Source of the DNA: Beijerinckia sp. 28-YEA-48
GTDB lineage: Bacteria; Pseudomonadota; Alphaproteobacteria; Rhizobiales; Beijerinckiaceae
Length of the DNA: 64,000 nucleotides
Assembly (NCBI RefSeq): GCF_900104955.1
Contig: NZ_FNSI01000001.1
Location: forward strand, 5,614,001-5,678,000
Direction: 5' to 3'
Shown piece by piece: positions 42,897 to 51,467 of the stretch (the stretch's first letter is position 1; each line of letters starts with the position of its first letter). The notes beneath the pieces were generated by a model that saw only the letters and a program-made list of their open reading frames with translations, searched no databases and was not told where the DNA came from. The position numbers and the translations under genes were made by a program.

Positions 42897-43862
42897 TTAG
42901 TGGTGGTGATGGCCTTCCTCGCCGCCGCCACCGCTCGCGGGGGCCGAGGGCGCGCCGATGGGGCTCACCGCCCAGTTGAGATTGAGCGTACCGGCTTTCT
43001 CGAAGATCAGGGTGCCAGAGACTGGCTTGCCTTCGGCGATCGGCGCGGTCAGTCCGTTGAACATCAGGTGATAGCCGCCGGGCTTCAGGTCCACCGTCGC
43101 GCCGGGCGCGATTTCGAGGCCCTTCGGCAATTGCCGCATGCGCATCATGCCATTGTCCATGGACATTTCATGCACTTCGACCTTGGCTGCATTGGGGAAG
43201 GTGCCGCCAATCAGCCGGTCGGGCTCGGTGCCAGTGTTGGTGATGCTGAGATAACCGCCGCCGACCGGCGCACCCTTTGGCGTGGCGCGTGTCCAAGGCG
43301 TCGAGACCTTGATCTTGCCGATCGTATATTCGCTCGGCGCCGGCGCCGTGGCGGTGGCCACGACACGCACCACAGGCGCACCTGCGGCCACGCGTTCCGA
43401 ACCTGTGGGAATGTCGGTCCAGTTCGCCGTGCCCTTCTCGCATTCTTGCACGGTGGGGAAATACAGCTTCGTGCCGTCTTGGAGGTCCTTGGAGATCGTG
43501 CCGATAAAGATGAACTCGTCATAATTGTCGTCGGGCAGCTTGCCGCTCCAGACGATTTCCTTGACGCCTTCGGCTACGGGCGTGCCGTGATCCTGATAGG
43601 TCTTGGCGTAGGCGGCTTTCACGGTTGAGAGCTCCCAGCCGGCCTTCGGCATGGGCTTTACCGAATAGATGCCTTCGGGAATGCGGACACGGACTTTCAG
43701 CGTGGCGGTGCCTTCGCAGCCGTGCGGCACGCGCAGAACGCCACGATAGGTGGCGCCGGCCTTGCCCTCGCCTTGTTGCAGGGTGGCATGGGCTTGCGCC
43801 AGGCCGGTGAAAGCGAGCGTGCAGAGTGCGGCCAGTGCCGCTTTGGTGGGATACGTGGTCAT
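42897..43862 (-). CDS. DUF1775-PCuAC fusion copper chaperone
   Basis: A 321-residue periplasmic protein with two domains. After a signal peptide (LAQA cleavage), the mature protein begins with His25 (HATLQQGEG), the position that binds copper in YcnI-type DUF1775 domains; this domain spans about 25-165. The second domain (about 180-295) is of the PCu(A)C copper-chaperone type. H231 (in VHEM), M242 and H265-x-M267 fit the H-X10-M...HXM copper motif. PCuAC proteins deliver copper to the CuA site of cytochrome oxidase. The protein ends in GGGGEEGHHHH, a natural histidine tail that may bind more metal. It follows the small CXXXC protein gene. Confidence 0.88.
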   Translation of the reverse strand: MTTYPTKAALAALCTLAFTGLAQAHATLQQGEGKAGATYRGVLRVPHGCEGTATLKVRVRIPEGIYSVKPMPKAGWELSTVKAAYAKTYQDHGTPVAEGVKEIVWSGKLPDDNYDEFIFIGTISKDLQDGTKLYFPTVQECEKGTANWTDIPTGSERVAAGAPVVRVVATATAPAPSEYTIGKIKVSTPWTRATPKGAPVGGGYLSITNTGTEPDRLIGGTFPNAAKVEVHEMSMDNGMMRMRQLPKGLEIAPGATVDLKPGGYHLMFNGLTAPIAEGKPVSGTLIFEKAGTLNLNWAVSPIGAPSAPASGGGGEEGHHHH

Positions 43863-43912
43863 CGATCGATCCTTGCAATGGAAACTATCCGCTGACGCGG
43901 ACTTTGGGTGTT

Positions 43913-44314
43913 TCAGGCGATGGGATCGATCATTGGGGGCCCGCGCACGGGGGCGCCTTCGCGGCCGCCTGGTGCGGGGAAGAGAAGCGAGGCATGGACG
44001 CCCGTCTGTTCATCGAACGAGGCAGAGCGCTGTGGCGGCTGATAGGCCGGCGCATGGGGCGTCGATGCGACGAAGTGGAAACAGGAGACCGGGCAGAGCG
44101 ACGAGCCGTCATGGCCGGCGCGGTGTGGCGGTGGATCGCCAGGATTGCCCGACCAATCCGACAGACAGAGCACGCCGACGCCAGCCGGCAGGGACGAGGC
44201 GGCGGCCGAGCGCACCACCGCATCGACAAAACCCATGCCGAGCATTGCATGGACGGCCAGAATGACCAGTCCAAGGCGCAGGGAGGTGAAGCGGAATGCG
44301 AAAGCGCGGCGCAT
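43913..44314 (-). CDS. Small membrane-anchored protein, DUF2946-like
   Basis: A 133-residue protein. One hydrophobic helix near the N-terminus (LGLVILAVHAMLGMGFVDAV) is followed by a periplasmic part with cysteines C50, C73 and C77. The CLSDWSG and CPVSC stretches and nearby histidines resemble the DUF2946 family, often found next to copper proteins. It lies 50 bases upstream of the DUF1775-PCuAC gene on the same strand, so a role in copper handling is likely. The family call is moderate. Frames overlapping it on both strands are shadows. Confidence 0.68.
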   Translation of the reverse strand: MRRAFAFRFTSLRLGLVILAVHAMLGMGFVDAVVRSAAASSLPAGVGVLCLSDWSGNPGDPPPHRAGHDGSSLCPVSCFHFVASTPHAPAYQPPQRSASFDEQTGVHASLLFPAPGGREGAPVRGPPMIDPIA

Positions 44315-44332
44315 GGAGCATTCCCGCCATGC

Positions 44333-44361
44333 CCCTGTCCGCGCGTCAAGCGCGGGCAGGG
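44333..44361. terminator. GC-rich hairpin after ettA
   Basis: A stem of 12 pairs (CCCTGTCCGCGC with GCGCGGGCAGGG, one G-T pair) around GTCAA lies 35 bases beyond the ettA stop on the minus strand. No T run follows, so termination is possible but not proven. It also lies just upstream of the DUF2946-like gene start. Confidence 0.4.
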
Positions 44362-44395
44362 CCGTTTCAAGCAGCTTTGATGTCGCAGTGTGCGA

Positions 44396-46048
44396 TTATC
44401 GGGCGAACTTCTTGTATTTCAGGCGCTTCGGAATGATGCTGTCGTTGCCGAGGCGGCGCTTCTTGTCTTCCTCGTAGTCTTGGAAGTTGCCCTCGAACCA
44501 TTCCACATGGCTGTCGCCTTCGAAGGCGAGCATGTGGGTGGCGATACGATCGAGGAAGAAGCGATCATGGGAGATGATGACGGCGCAACCGGCGAATTCG
44601 GTCAGCGCCTCTTCCAGCGCCCGCAGGGTGTCGACGTCGAGATCGTTGGTCGGTTCGTCGAGCAGCAGGACGTTGGCGCCGCTCTTGAGCATTTTGGCGA
44701 GATGCACACGGTTGCGCTCACCGCCCGACAGCATGCCGACCTTCTTCTGCTGGTCCGGCCCCTTAAAGTTGAAGGTCGAGCAATAGCCGCGCGAATTGAT
44801 CTCGCGCTTGCCGAGATAAATGATGTCATTGCCGCCGGAGATTTCCTCCCAGACGGTTTTCTTGTCGTCGAGGCTGTCGCGCGATTGGTCGACATAGCCG
44901 AGCTGGACGCTCTCGCCGATGGTCACGGTGCCGGAATCGGGTTTGTCCTGGCCAGTGATCATGCGGAACAGCGTGGTTTTGCCGGCGCCGTTGGGGCCGA
45001 TGACGCCGACGATGCCGCCCGGCGGCAGTTTGAACGACAGGCCGTCGATCAGAAGCTTGTCGCCAAAGCCCTTCGACAGATTCTCGAAATCGATGACATT
45101 GTTGCCGAGGCGCTCGGCCACCGGAATGATGATCTGCGCGGTTGTCGGCGCCCTGTCATTCTGCTTGGCGAGCAACTCGTCATAGCGCTGGATACGCGCC
45201 TTGCTTTTGGCCTGACGGGCACGGGGCGATGACGCGATCCACTCGGATTCGGCTTCGAGAGCCCGCTGACGTGCTTTGTCCTCGCTGCTTTCCTGCGCCA
45301 GGCGCTTCTGCTTTTGCTGCAGCCAGGCCGAGTAATTGCCTTCGTAGGGAATGCCCTTGCCGCGATCGAGTTCGAGAATCCAGCTCGTGACGTTGTCGAG
45401 GAAGTAGCGATCGTGGGTAACGATCAGGATGGCGCCGGGATAGTCGCGCAGATGGCCTTCGAGCCAATTGACGGTTTCGGCGTCGAGATGGTTGGTCGGT
45501 TCGTCGAGCAGCAGCAGTTCCGGCTTTTCCAGCAGCAACTTGCACAACGCGACGCGGCGGCGTTCACCGCCCGAGAGGTTCTCGACGGCCCAATCGTTCG
45601 GCGGGCAGCCGAGCGCGTCCATCGCCTGTTCGACCTGGCTGTCGAGATCCCACAGGCCCTGTGCCTCGATTTCGTCCTGCAACCGCGTCATCTCGTCGGC
45701 GGTTTCGTCGGAATAATTCATCGCCAATTCGTTGTAGCGATCGAGAATGTCCTTCTTGGGCTTCACGCCGAGCATGACGTTGCCGAGCACGTCGAGGGAC
45801 GTGTCGAGCTGCGGTTCCTGCGGCAGGTAGCCGACCTTGGCGCCTTCGGAGACCCAGCCATCGCCAGTGAATTCGGTGTCGATGCCGGCCATGATGCGCA
45901 GCAGGGTCGATTTACCGGAGCCGTTGACGCCGAGCACGCCGATCTTGGCGTCCGGATAGAACGACAAGTGGATGTTTTCGAGGACTTTCTTGCCGCCCGG
46001 CCACGTCTTGTTGAGGCCCTGCATGTGATAGATGAACTGGCGCGCCAT
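44396..46048 (-). CDS. ettA: Energy-dependent translational throttle protein EttA
   Basis: EttA is an ABC-F protein that binds the ribosome exit site and lets translation proceed only when ATP is plentiful. The 550-residue length agrees. Two ABC domains are present: the first has GVNGSGKST (about residue 35) and [16 protein letters not shown]; the second has GPNGAGKTT and [15 protein letters not shown]. The interdomain linker with the arm (P-site interaction motif) is present around 240-290. The start [14 protein letters not shown] is the family start. It is a stand-alone gene, divergent from the KAP NTPase gene. Confidence 0.96.
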   Translation of the reverse strand: MARQFIYHMQGLNKTWPGGKKVLENIHLSFYPDAKIGVLGVNGSGKSTLLRIMAGIDTEFTGDGWVSEGAKVGYLPQEPQLDTSLDVLGNVMLGVKPKKDILDRYNELAMNYSDETADEMTRLQDEIEAQGLWDLDSQVEQAMDALGCPPNDWAVENLSGGERRRVALCKLLLEKPELLLLDEPTNHLDAETVNWLEGHLRDYPGAILIVTHDRYFLDNVTSWILELDRGKGIPYEGNYSAWLQQKQKRLAQESSEDKARQRALEAESEWIASSPRARQAKSKARIQRYDELLAKQNDRAPTTAQIIIPVAERLGNNVIDFENLSKGFGDKLLIDGLSFKLPPGGIVGVIGPNGAGKTTLFRMITGQDKPDSGTVTIGESVQLGYVDQSRDSLDDKKTVWEEISGGNDIIYLGKREINSRGYCSTFNFKGPDQQKKVGMLSGGERNRVHLAKMLKSGANVLLLDEPTNDLDVDTLRALEEALTEFAGCAVIISHDRFFLDRIATHMLAFEGDSHVEWFEGNFQDYEEDKKRRLGNDSIIPKRLKYKKFAR

Positions 46049-46165
46049 GGCGTCACATCCTGTATAAAAAACTCATGGGAGATTGGGCTGCCTTGTAGCC
46101 GTGCGGCGTGCTGGGGTCCAGCTATCCTTATCGTCGCGAACGGGCCATATTCGCTGTGTATCGCG

Positions 46166-46198
46166 ATCAGCCCCTTGTGTTAAAAACCGAGGGCTGAT
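46166..46198. promoter_or_regulatory. Inverted repeat before the KAP NTPase gene
   Basis: ATCAGCCC and GGGCTGAT are perfect 8-bp inverted repeats with a 17-base AT-rich spacer (containing TTAAAAACC), 37 bases before the TTG start. It could be an operator or a leader hairpin. Confidence 0.45.
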
Positions 46199-46234
46199 TT
46201 GCGCCCCCCCAGTTCTCGGCTCTGGAGATTATTC

Positions 46235-48223
46235 TTGAACGATTCCAGCCAGATTCAGACCCTTAACGGCCGTACCGAACCGGTTTTCGGATCGCCCGCC
46301 CTCGCTAACGAAGAACAGGGCATCCCACATTCCGCCGATCGGCCCCATGGCGCGGATGCGCTGGGCCTCGATAATGCCCTCAGCGGCGTCGCCGAACTGA
46401 TCGCGCATAAGCGCGCACAGGGGCCGCTGACGATCGGTATTTTCGGCGGATCGGGCTCGGGCAAGAGTTTCGCGCTCAACCGTCTGCTCGCCATGGTTGA
46501 ACAATTGCGCGGTGGCGCGACGGCGGCTGGGGCTACCAGCCCGTTCCTGTCGCGAATCACCGTGGCGCGGCTCGATGCTGGGCGAGCCGATGGCAATCCG
46601 GTCAATGCGCTCGCTGCCTCGGTCTACGATGCCTTGCGCAAATCATCGGCCGGCGAACAGGCCGGCCTCGCCGACGAGATCGTCGCCAGTTCGCTCGATC
46701 CGCGCGCCGCGGCGCGTGCCGCCACCGAGCGTTTGATGGAACTGCGCCGCAAACTCGATGCGGAACGGCAGGAATTGCACGAATTGTCGGGTCGCCGGGC
46801 GCGGCTCGCCGAAACGGTGCTGTATCAGACGTCGGGTTCGCGCATCGATTCTTATGCGCGCTCCAATCGTGGCAGCATCGAGAGCCGGCTGCGTGCCTTT
46901 GGCTTCGACAACAATGATCCCGTCGCCACCTATAAGGACTTGGTCCGCGATGTGGGAGAACGGCCGGGCATCGTCGGCCGCGTCTCGACATTCATGCACG
47001 CCATGTGGGCGTTCCGCGGCCAGACGAAACTGCTGGTCTATGCGGTTATCTTCTCGGCGCTGGCATGGGCGCTTGGCCATGCGGAATTGAATCTGCCGAC
47101 TTGGATTAAATGGATCCAGGGGCTTGGCGAACAGGCGCAGCCGGTCGCGGCTTTCGTGCAGAAGAATGCCAGCTGGCTCGGTTCTTTGCGATCGCTCTGC
47201 AATTGGTTGGTGCTGGCTATGCTGGCGCTCAACGTGGTGCGGGCGTTCCGCTTCGTCGCGCCGATCTATCGTGGCGTGAGCCATCTCAGCGCCGACATGG
47301 ATGCGCGCCGGCATGAGCTGGATCATCTGATTTCCAATCAGACGCGGCTTGTTGACGATCTGGGATCTGACGCCGATTCACAGGCGCGTCGGGCCGAGGA
47401 GGCTGAGCGCCGCGCCGTTGCTCAAGGCGCGCGTGCTGGCGTGGCGCAGGACGCCGCGTCGCCCTTCGTCAAGAACAGCGGTTCTGCTGATGCGGATGCG
47501 CGGGCCTTTCTGGCCGGGCTCGCCACAGCGCCGGAAGAGCGCCGGCCTCAGCGTATTGTCGTTGCCATTGATAATCTCGATGCGGTCGCCGCGCCCCAGG
47601 CCCTGGCGCTCCTCGATGACGTCACCCAGGCGCTCTCACACCCGGTCTACGCAACGATCGCCAGTGTTGATGCCGATGTGGTCGGCGCCACGCCGGAGGC
47701 GCGCGGCCGTCTGTCGAAACTGCTGCAGACGCCGTTCAATGTCGGCAATGCCATCAGCCGTGGTTACGGCGCCTTTGTGAAAGGCCTGCTGGCGCCAGCC
47801 GGCCAAGCCGGTCCGCAACTCGTTGCCAATAACAATGGCTTGCAGGCGCTGGATGCCGCCGTGTCGGTGCTTGATGCGCCGATGCGTGCGGGCGAGGCGA
47901 ATTTGCTCGAAACCCTGTCTGTGCTTGCTGGCAGTTCGCCGCGCCGGGTGTTGCAATTCATCAATCTCTACAAGCTGGCGCGCACGCGCAGCACCGCCTT
48001 CGCGCCGCTCGCTTTGGCGTTGGCGGTGGAGTGCAGTGGCGATGCGCAGCTTAAGCAGGCCCTGCATGGCGGCGTTGCCGGCAAGGCGGACGATGCTGAA
48101 GTAGCGTTCGACAATGCAGCTTTGGCGAGCGCCTTGAAGGCGGTCGCCATGGTCAATCGCCACCCGGTGTCGGTTGGCCAGATGCGGGAGGGGATGGCGA
48201 TCGCGTCGGCCTATTCGGCCTGA
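46235..48223 (+). CDS. KAP family P-loop NTPase, membrane-inserted
   Basis: A 662-residue protein not assigned to a known system. The P-loop GGSGSGKS lies at 71-78 in LTIGIFGGSGSGKSFALNRLL. Two hydrophobic helices follow far downstream (about 265-285 and 320-345), then a Walker-B-like IVVAIDNLDAV near 441-450. KAP NTPases have exactly this architecture: membrane helices inserted within the NTPase domain, and they act as membrane-bound machines, sometimes in phage-defence or secretion contexts. A coiled-coil stretch is predicted around 145-185. I use TTG 46235, with GGAG seven bases upstream; an earlier TTG at 46199 lacks a ribosome site. A terminator follows. Partner proteins are not apparent. 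Confidence 0.8.
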   Translation: MNDSSQIQTLNGRTEPVFGSPALANEEQGIPHSADRPHGADALGLDNALSGVAELIAHKRAQGPLTIGIFGGSGSGKSFALNRLLAMVEQLRGGATAAGATSPFLSRITVARLDAGRADGNPVNALAASVYDALRKSSAGEQAGLADEIVASSLDPRAAARAATERLMELRRKLDAERQELHELSGRRARLAETVLYQTSGSRIDSYARSNRGSIESRLRAFGFDNNDPVATYKDLVRDVGERPGIVGRVSTFMHAMWAFRGQTKLLVYAVIFSALAWALGHAELNLPTWIKWIQGLGEQAQPVAAFVQKNASWLGSLRSLCNWLVLAMLALNVVRAFRFVAPIYRGVSHLSADMDARRHELDHLISNQTRLVDDLGSDADSQARRAEEAERRAVAQGARAGVAQDAASPFVKNSGSADADARAFLAGLATAPEERRPQRIVVAIDNLDAVAAPQALALLDDVTQALSHPVYATIASVDADVVGATPEARGRLSKLLQTPFNVGNAISRGYGAFVKGLLAPAGQAGPQLVANNNGLQALDAAVSVLDAPMRAGEANLLETLSVLAGSSPRRVLQFINLYKLARTRSTAFAPLALALAVECSGDAQLKQALHGGVAGKADDAEVAFDNAALASALKAVAMVNRHPVSVGQMREGMAIASAYSA

Positions 48224-48255
48224 TCGCTCCCTCTTTATTGTAATCGTTTCAAGGT

Positions 48256-48284
48256 GCCGGCCGCTTGAGCGGCCGGTTTTCTGT
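48256..48284 (+). terminator. Intrinsic terminator of the KAP NTPase gene
   Basis: CCGGCCGC/GCGGCCGG, a perfect 8-bp stem with a TTGA loop, followed by TTTTCTGTT. It lies about 33 bases beyond the stop and separates this gene from the oxygenase, which is therefore probably transcribed on its own. Confidence 0.85.
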
Positions 48285-48324
48285 TCAGCCTTGAATTCGC
48301 CGTAACGGGGCGTATCGTTTGACC

Positions 48325-48963
48325 ATGACCTATCTTGATTATGCCGCCTTGGAGCGGACACCGCTCGAACGTGATCCTTACGATTTCCTGATCGTCGAGG
48401 ACTTCATCCGTCCGGATACGTTCACGCAAGTAAGCGCTGACTTTCCCGATGTGCCGGGCGCTGGCTCGCATCCGCCGTCGGAGCTGAAGATCAAGGGCGC
48501 TTTCGCCGGCTTGATGGAGGAGCTGGAAGGGCCGCAATTCCGCAAGGCGATCGAAGACAAGTTCGGTCTCGAGCTGACGGGCCGGCCGACCATGTACACG
48601 GTGCGCGGCTATGTGCGCGATACCGATGGCGAAATCCATACGGATTCGAAGACCAAGATCATCACCGTCCTGCTCTACATGAATCAGAAGTGGGATTCAG
48701 ATGGTGGTCGCCTGCGCATTCTGCGCAAGGGCGATGATCTTGAGTCCACGGTGGCCGAAGTGCCGCCCTATGGCGGCACGTTGCTGGTGTTCCGCCGCTC
48801 GGAGAATTCCTGGCACGGCCACAAGCCGTTTGCTGGTCCGCGCCGCGCCATCCAGCTCAACTGGGTGCTCGATCAATCGGTCGTCGACCGCGAGCAGGGC
48901 CGGCACCGCTGGTCGACGCGGCTGAAGAAGGTCAAGCAAGCGATCTTGCCGCAATCGGTGTGA
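48325..48963 (+). CDS. 2-oxoglutarate/Fe(II)-dependent oxygenase
   Basis: A 212-residue oxygenase of the prolyl-4-hydroxylase-like superfamily. The iron ligands are H105 and D107 (GEIHTDSKTK) and H164 (SWHGHKP); R174 (GPRRAIQ) would bind 2-oxoglutarate. A conserved VLLYMN strand follows the first histidine. The start is ATG 48325 (MTYLDYAALE); TTG 48319 would add two residues. Its genes in other genomes are often near carbohydrate or antibiotic biosynthesis, but none is seen here. It follows the KAP gene after a terminator. Substrate unknown. Confidence 0.84.
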   Translation: MTYLDYAALERTPLERDPYDFLIVEDFIRPDTFTQVSADFPDVPGAGSHPPSELKIKGAFAGLMEELEGPQFRKAIEDKFGLELTGRPTMYTVRGYVRDTDGEIHTDSKTKIITVLLYMNQKWDSDGGRLRILRKGDDLESTVAEVPPYGGTLLVFRRSENSWHGHKPFAGPRRAIQLNWVLDQSVVDREQGRHRWSTRLKKVKQAILPQSV

Positions 48964-48967
48964 TCTT

Positions 48968-49103
48968 CGTCATTGCGAGGAGCGTTGCGACGAAGCAAGC
49001 CAGGGGCGCGTGGTAGAGTGTCATGAAATGCCTGTAGTGCAGGCATATTCGTCTATGATCCCACATCTTTACTCCTGGATTGCTCGCTGTGCTCGCAATG
49101 ACG
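48968..49103. repeat. Palindromic intergenic element, third type
   Basis: The ends CGTCATTGCGAG (48968-48979) and CTCGCAATGACG (49092-49103) are perfect 12-base inverted repeats. Inside, GAAGCAAGCCAGG faces CCTGGATTGCT, and ATGCCTG/CAGGCAT forms a separate hairpin at the centre. The element lies in the gap between the oxygenase and opgC stop codons. From memory its ends match a repeat very common in Bradyrhizobium and relatives. The internal GTGGTAGAG resembles AGTGGTAAAG of the copy at 5391. Confidence 0.72.
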
Positions 49104-49140
49104 GCATGGCGTTCGCGCGCAGTTCAAAGGCAAAGAAATT

Positions 49141-50391
49141 TTAGAGCGTTCGTCTCGCGAAGCTGCGTGAGGGCTCGTCAGCGCGCGGTTGTTTTGCCGT
49201 TGTGGCTGGTACATCTGGCATCTTAACAGCGGCTTGCGCGGGCATAGCTTTGCGCTGATGCCAAGGGTTCGACTTGAACCAGTGTACCACGAGCGCGGCG
49301 ATGGTCAGGACGATCAGGCCAAAGAGGTTGACGGCTGTCGTCGCGACGAAGCCGTGGCCGAGCCAATCCATCAGCATGCCGCAGGCCTGGGCCATGAACA
49401 GGCCGGTGAGGAACACCGCCAGGGTCTGCTGACCGACCCGGCGCATCAATTCGGTGAACGGGCCTGCGAGCCTGCGTCCACCTTCGCCGACAGCGGCCCA
49501 GGCGAGATAGGCGGTCGCGAGAAAATGCACGTAGCGCAGTGGGCCATAACTGGTCTTGTTGTCGAATTGCGCCAGCGCGCGATAGACGCGCTCAAGTCCG
49601 ATCGACGAGCCCCAGCCGCCGTCGCAGGCAAACATCAATTGGCAAGAGGGCGGGATGAGCAGCACGACTAAGGCTGCCGCTGCGATGACCAGACGCCGGT
49701 CAAGCGGCGGGGCAGGCAACCAGCCGCGCATCAGGGCAAAGCCGGTGAAGAAAATCAGCGCCCAGCCGAAGGGATTGAAATACCAGAGGCGGCCGGTGGT
49801 GGGATCAGCGACGAGATTGAGACCGAAGACATTGGCACCGATCCACAAGCTGAAGACAAAGAGCGCGACGAGCCATTTGTTGATCGCGGCGAGCGCCATG
49901 ACGATCGGGATCATCGCCAGCAGCACGAGATACATCGGCAAGATGTCGAACCAGTCGGGCACATAGGTGAGGGTGGCGAGCCGCGCCAGATTCATCGGCG
50001 CGTCGGCGAAGAAGGGATCGAGGCCGAGGCGCTGGCTGGCATAGAGGTTGGTGCCGAGCCAATGATCCATCGCCACCGCGAAGGACACGACGACAATGAA
50101 CGAACCGATATGGGCCCAATACACCTGCCACACCCGGTAGAGGATGCGGGCCGCGCCGATCAGCCAGCCGCGCGCGGCGAACACACCGCCGAAGGCGATG
50201 GCCGATGCCATGCCGGAACAGAAGACGAAGAGATCGGCAGCGTCACTGAAGCCAAAGCGCGCCGGAATCCATTGGGCCCAGAAATTTTCCGGCGTATGGG
50301 CGACAAAGATGATGAACATGCCGATGCCGCGGAAGAAATCAAGACGCGGATCGCGCACCCGTTTCGCCGGCTGGGTTATGGCGCTGTCCAT
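49141..50391 (-). CDS. opgC: OpgC-type acyltransferase
   Basis: A 416-residue membrane protein of the OpgC/acyltransferase-3-like group that succinylates or acylates osmoregulated periplasmic glucans. About ten membrane helices are spread over the whole length. The N-terminus RDPRLDFFRGIGMFIIFVAHTPEN holds the family's conserved RLDFFRG and histidine. The start ATG 50391 is chosen with GGGAAG upstream, and the longer frame is not needed. It stands on its own. Glucan synthesis genes (opgGH) are not in the window. The C-terminal 40 residues are charged and probably cytoplasmic. Confidence 0.87.
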   Translation of the reverse strand: MDSAITQPAKRVRDPRLDFFRGIGMFIIFVAHTPENFWAQWIPARFGFSDAADLFVFCSGMASAIAFGGVFAARGWLIGAARILYRVWQVYWAHIGSFIVVVSFAVAMDHWLGTNLYASQRLGLDPFFADAPMNLARLATLTYVPDWFDILPMYLVLLAMIPIVMALAAINKWLVALFVFSLWIGANVFGLNLVADPTTGRLWYFNPFGWALIFFTGFALMRGWLPAPPLDRRLVIAAAALVVLLIPPSCQLMFACDGGWGSSIGLERVYRALAQFDNKTSYGPLRYVHFLATAYLAWAAVGEGGRRLAGPFTELMRRVGQQTLAVFLTGLFMAQACGMLMDWLGHGFVATTAVNLFGLIVLTIAALVVHWFKSNPWHQRKAMPAQAAVKMPDVPATTAKQPRADEPSRSFARRTL

Positions 50392-50546
50392 AGATCGCTT
50401 CCCAGTAAATAAATGCCCACGCGCATGGGGCATCAGCAAGTTAAGGTCATGGCATGCGGGTGTGAGGGCTTCAAGGCGGCGGTATTCACGTTCGCTTGTT
50501 CATGGCTCCAAACCCTATAGTCTTGCGCAAACGGCGGGAGGATCGC

Positions 50547-51398
50547 GTGATCCAAAACCGGGTGGTTCGAGCTTTCTGGGCTGTCTTGTGGGTGCTGGCC
50601 TTCAGTGCGGTGAGCGCCGCCTGGGCCTGTTCCGACAGCACGCCCTGCGTGGTCGCGGGAGGCTCCTATCTGGTGCGCCCGCCGCCCCACTGGGACGGTA
50701 AATCGGCTCTGCCGGCGCTGTTTTATTTCCATGGTTATGGCGACAGCGCCGCCACCACCATGGCCGACGTCTACATGAAGCCGCCGCTCGATGAGGCCGG
50801 CATTTTGCTGGTGGCGATGGATGGCGAGGACCATTCATGGTCGTTTCCCGGCAAGATCAGCGGCAGCCGCGATGATTTTGCTTATGTCGCGGCGGTGCTG
50901 GCCGATGTGAAGAAGCGCTTTCCGATCGATCCGTCGCGGACGCTGGCGGCGGGCTTTTCCGTCGGCGGTTCGATGGTCTGGTATGTCGCCTGCCGGATGG
51001 GGCCTGCCTTCGCCGGCTATGCACCGATGTCGGGCGCCTATTGGGAGCCGATGCCGACAGACTGCCCTGGCGGCCCGGTGATGTTGCGTCACATTCACGG
51101 CATGGCCGACAAGACGGTGCCGATCGCCGGGCGTTCGCTCCGCAACGGTCTCTACAAACAGGGCGATGCCAACGAGAGCTTTCGCCGGCTGCTGGTGCGC
51201 AATGGCTGTGGGGCGGAGCCAGATCGTGTTGCCGTGCGCGGTCCGCTCACTTGCCGGAGCTGGACTGCGGCGACCTGTACCAGCGGCAAGGCGGCGGAGT
51301 TCTGCCGGCACGATGGTGGTCATACGATCGAAGCGAGCTGGATCGTTGATAGTTTCAATTGGCTCAAGGGGCAAATGGCAGCGACGGCGCGGCGTTAG
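50547..51398 (+). CDS. Secreted LpqC/PHB-depolymerase-like esterase
   Basis: A 283-residue secreted hydrolase. A signal peptide (AFWAVLWVLAFSAVSAAWA) is cut before Cys28. The nucleophile S138 is in AAGFSVGGSMVW; an HGMADKTVP loop could hold the acid, and CRHDGGHTI the histidine. Four or more cysteines suggest disulfides. LpqC-like enzymes cleave feruloyl or hydroxyalkanoate esters. The start GTG 50547 has GGGAGGA upstream; the longer frame is not used. It is divergent from opgC and converges with an MFS gene. Confidence 0.82.
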   Translation: MIQNRVVRAFWAVLWVLAFSAVSAAWACSDSTPCVVAGGSYLVRPPPHWDGKSALPALFYFHGYGDSAATTMADVYMKPPLDEAGILLVAMDGEDHSWSFPGKISGSRDDFAYVAAVLADVKKRFPIDPSRTLAAGFSVGGSMVWYVACRMGPAFAGYAPMSGAYWEPMPTDCPGGPVMLRHIHGMADKTVPIAGRSLRNGLYKQGDANESFRRLLVRNGCGAEPDRVAVRGPLTCRSWTAATCTSGKAAEFCRHDGGHTIEASWIVDSFNWLKGQMAATARR

Positions 51399-51433
51399 AG
51401 CAAATTACGTTCGATAGAAACGCGTCTTTGTGC

Positions 51434-51460
51434 GTTTGACTAAGTCAAACTGCAAAACGC
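51434..51460. repeat. Hairpin and repeat fragment between convergent genes
   Basis: GTTTGACT-A-AGTCAAAC is a perfect 8-bp inverted repeat at 51434-51450. It is followed by TGCAAAACGC, giving the same 18-base unit as at 29517-29534. It lies between the esterase and MFS stop codons and may assist termination. Confidence 0.5.
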
Positions 51461-51467
51461 CATGAAT

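Noticed and set aside
43885-44400. The GGGGEEGHHHH tail of the copper protein as a cloning tag
   Set aside because: The neighbouring genes and intergenic DNA are native in style, no vector sequence is present, and histidine tails occur in natural metal proteins.
46199-46234. An earlier TTG start for the KAP NTPase
   Set aside because: No ribosome site precedes 46199, the added residues overlap the inverted repeat and C-run, and TTG 46235 has GGAG at the right distance.
46235-48963. KAP NTPase plus oxygenase as a phage-defence system
   Set aside because: No nuclease, toxin, reverse transcriptase or cyclic nucleotide module is present and the two genes are separated by a terminator, so the claim would go beyond the evidence.
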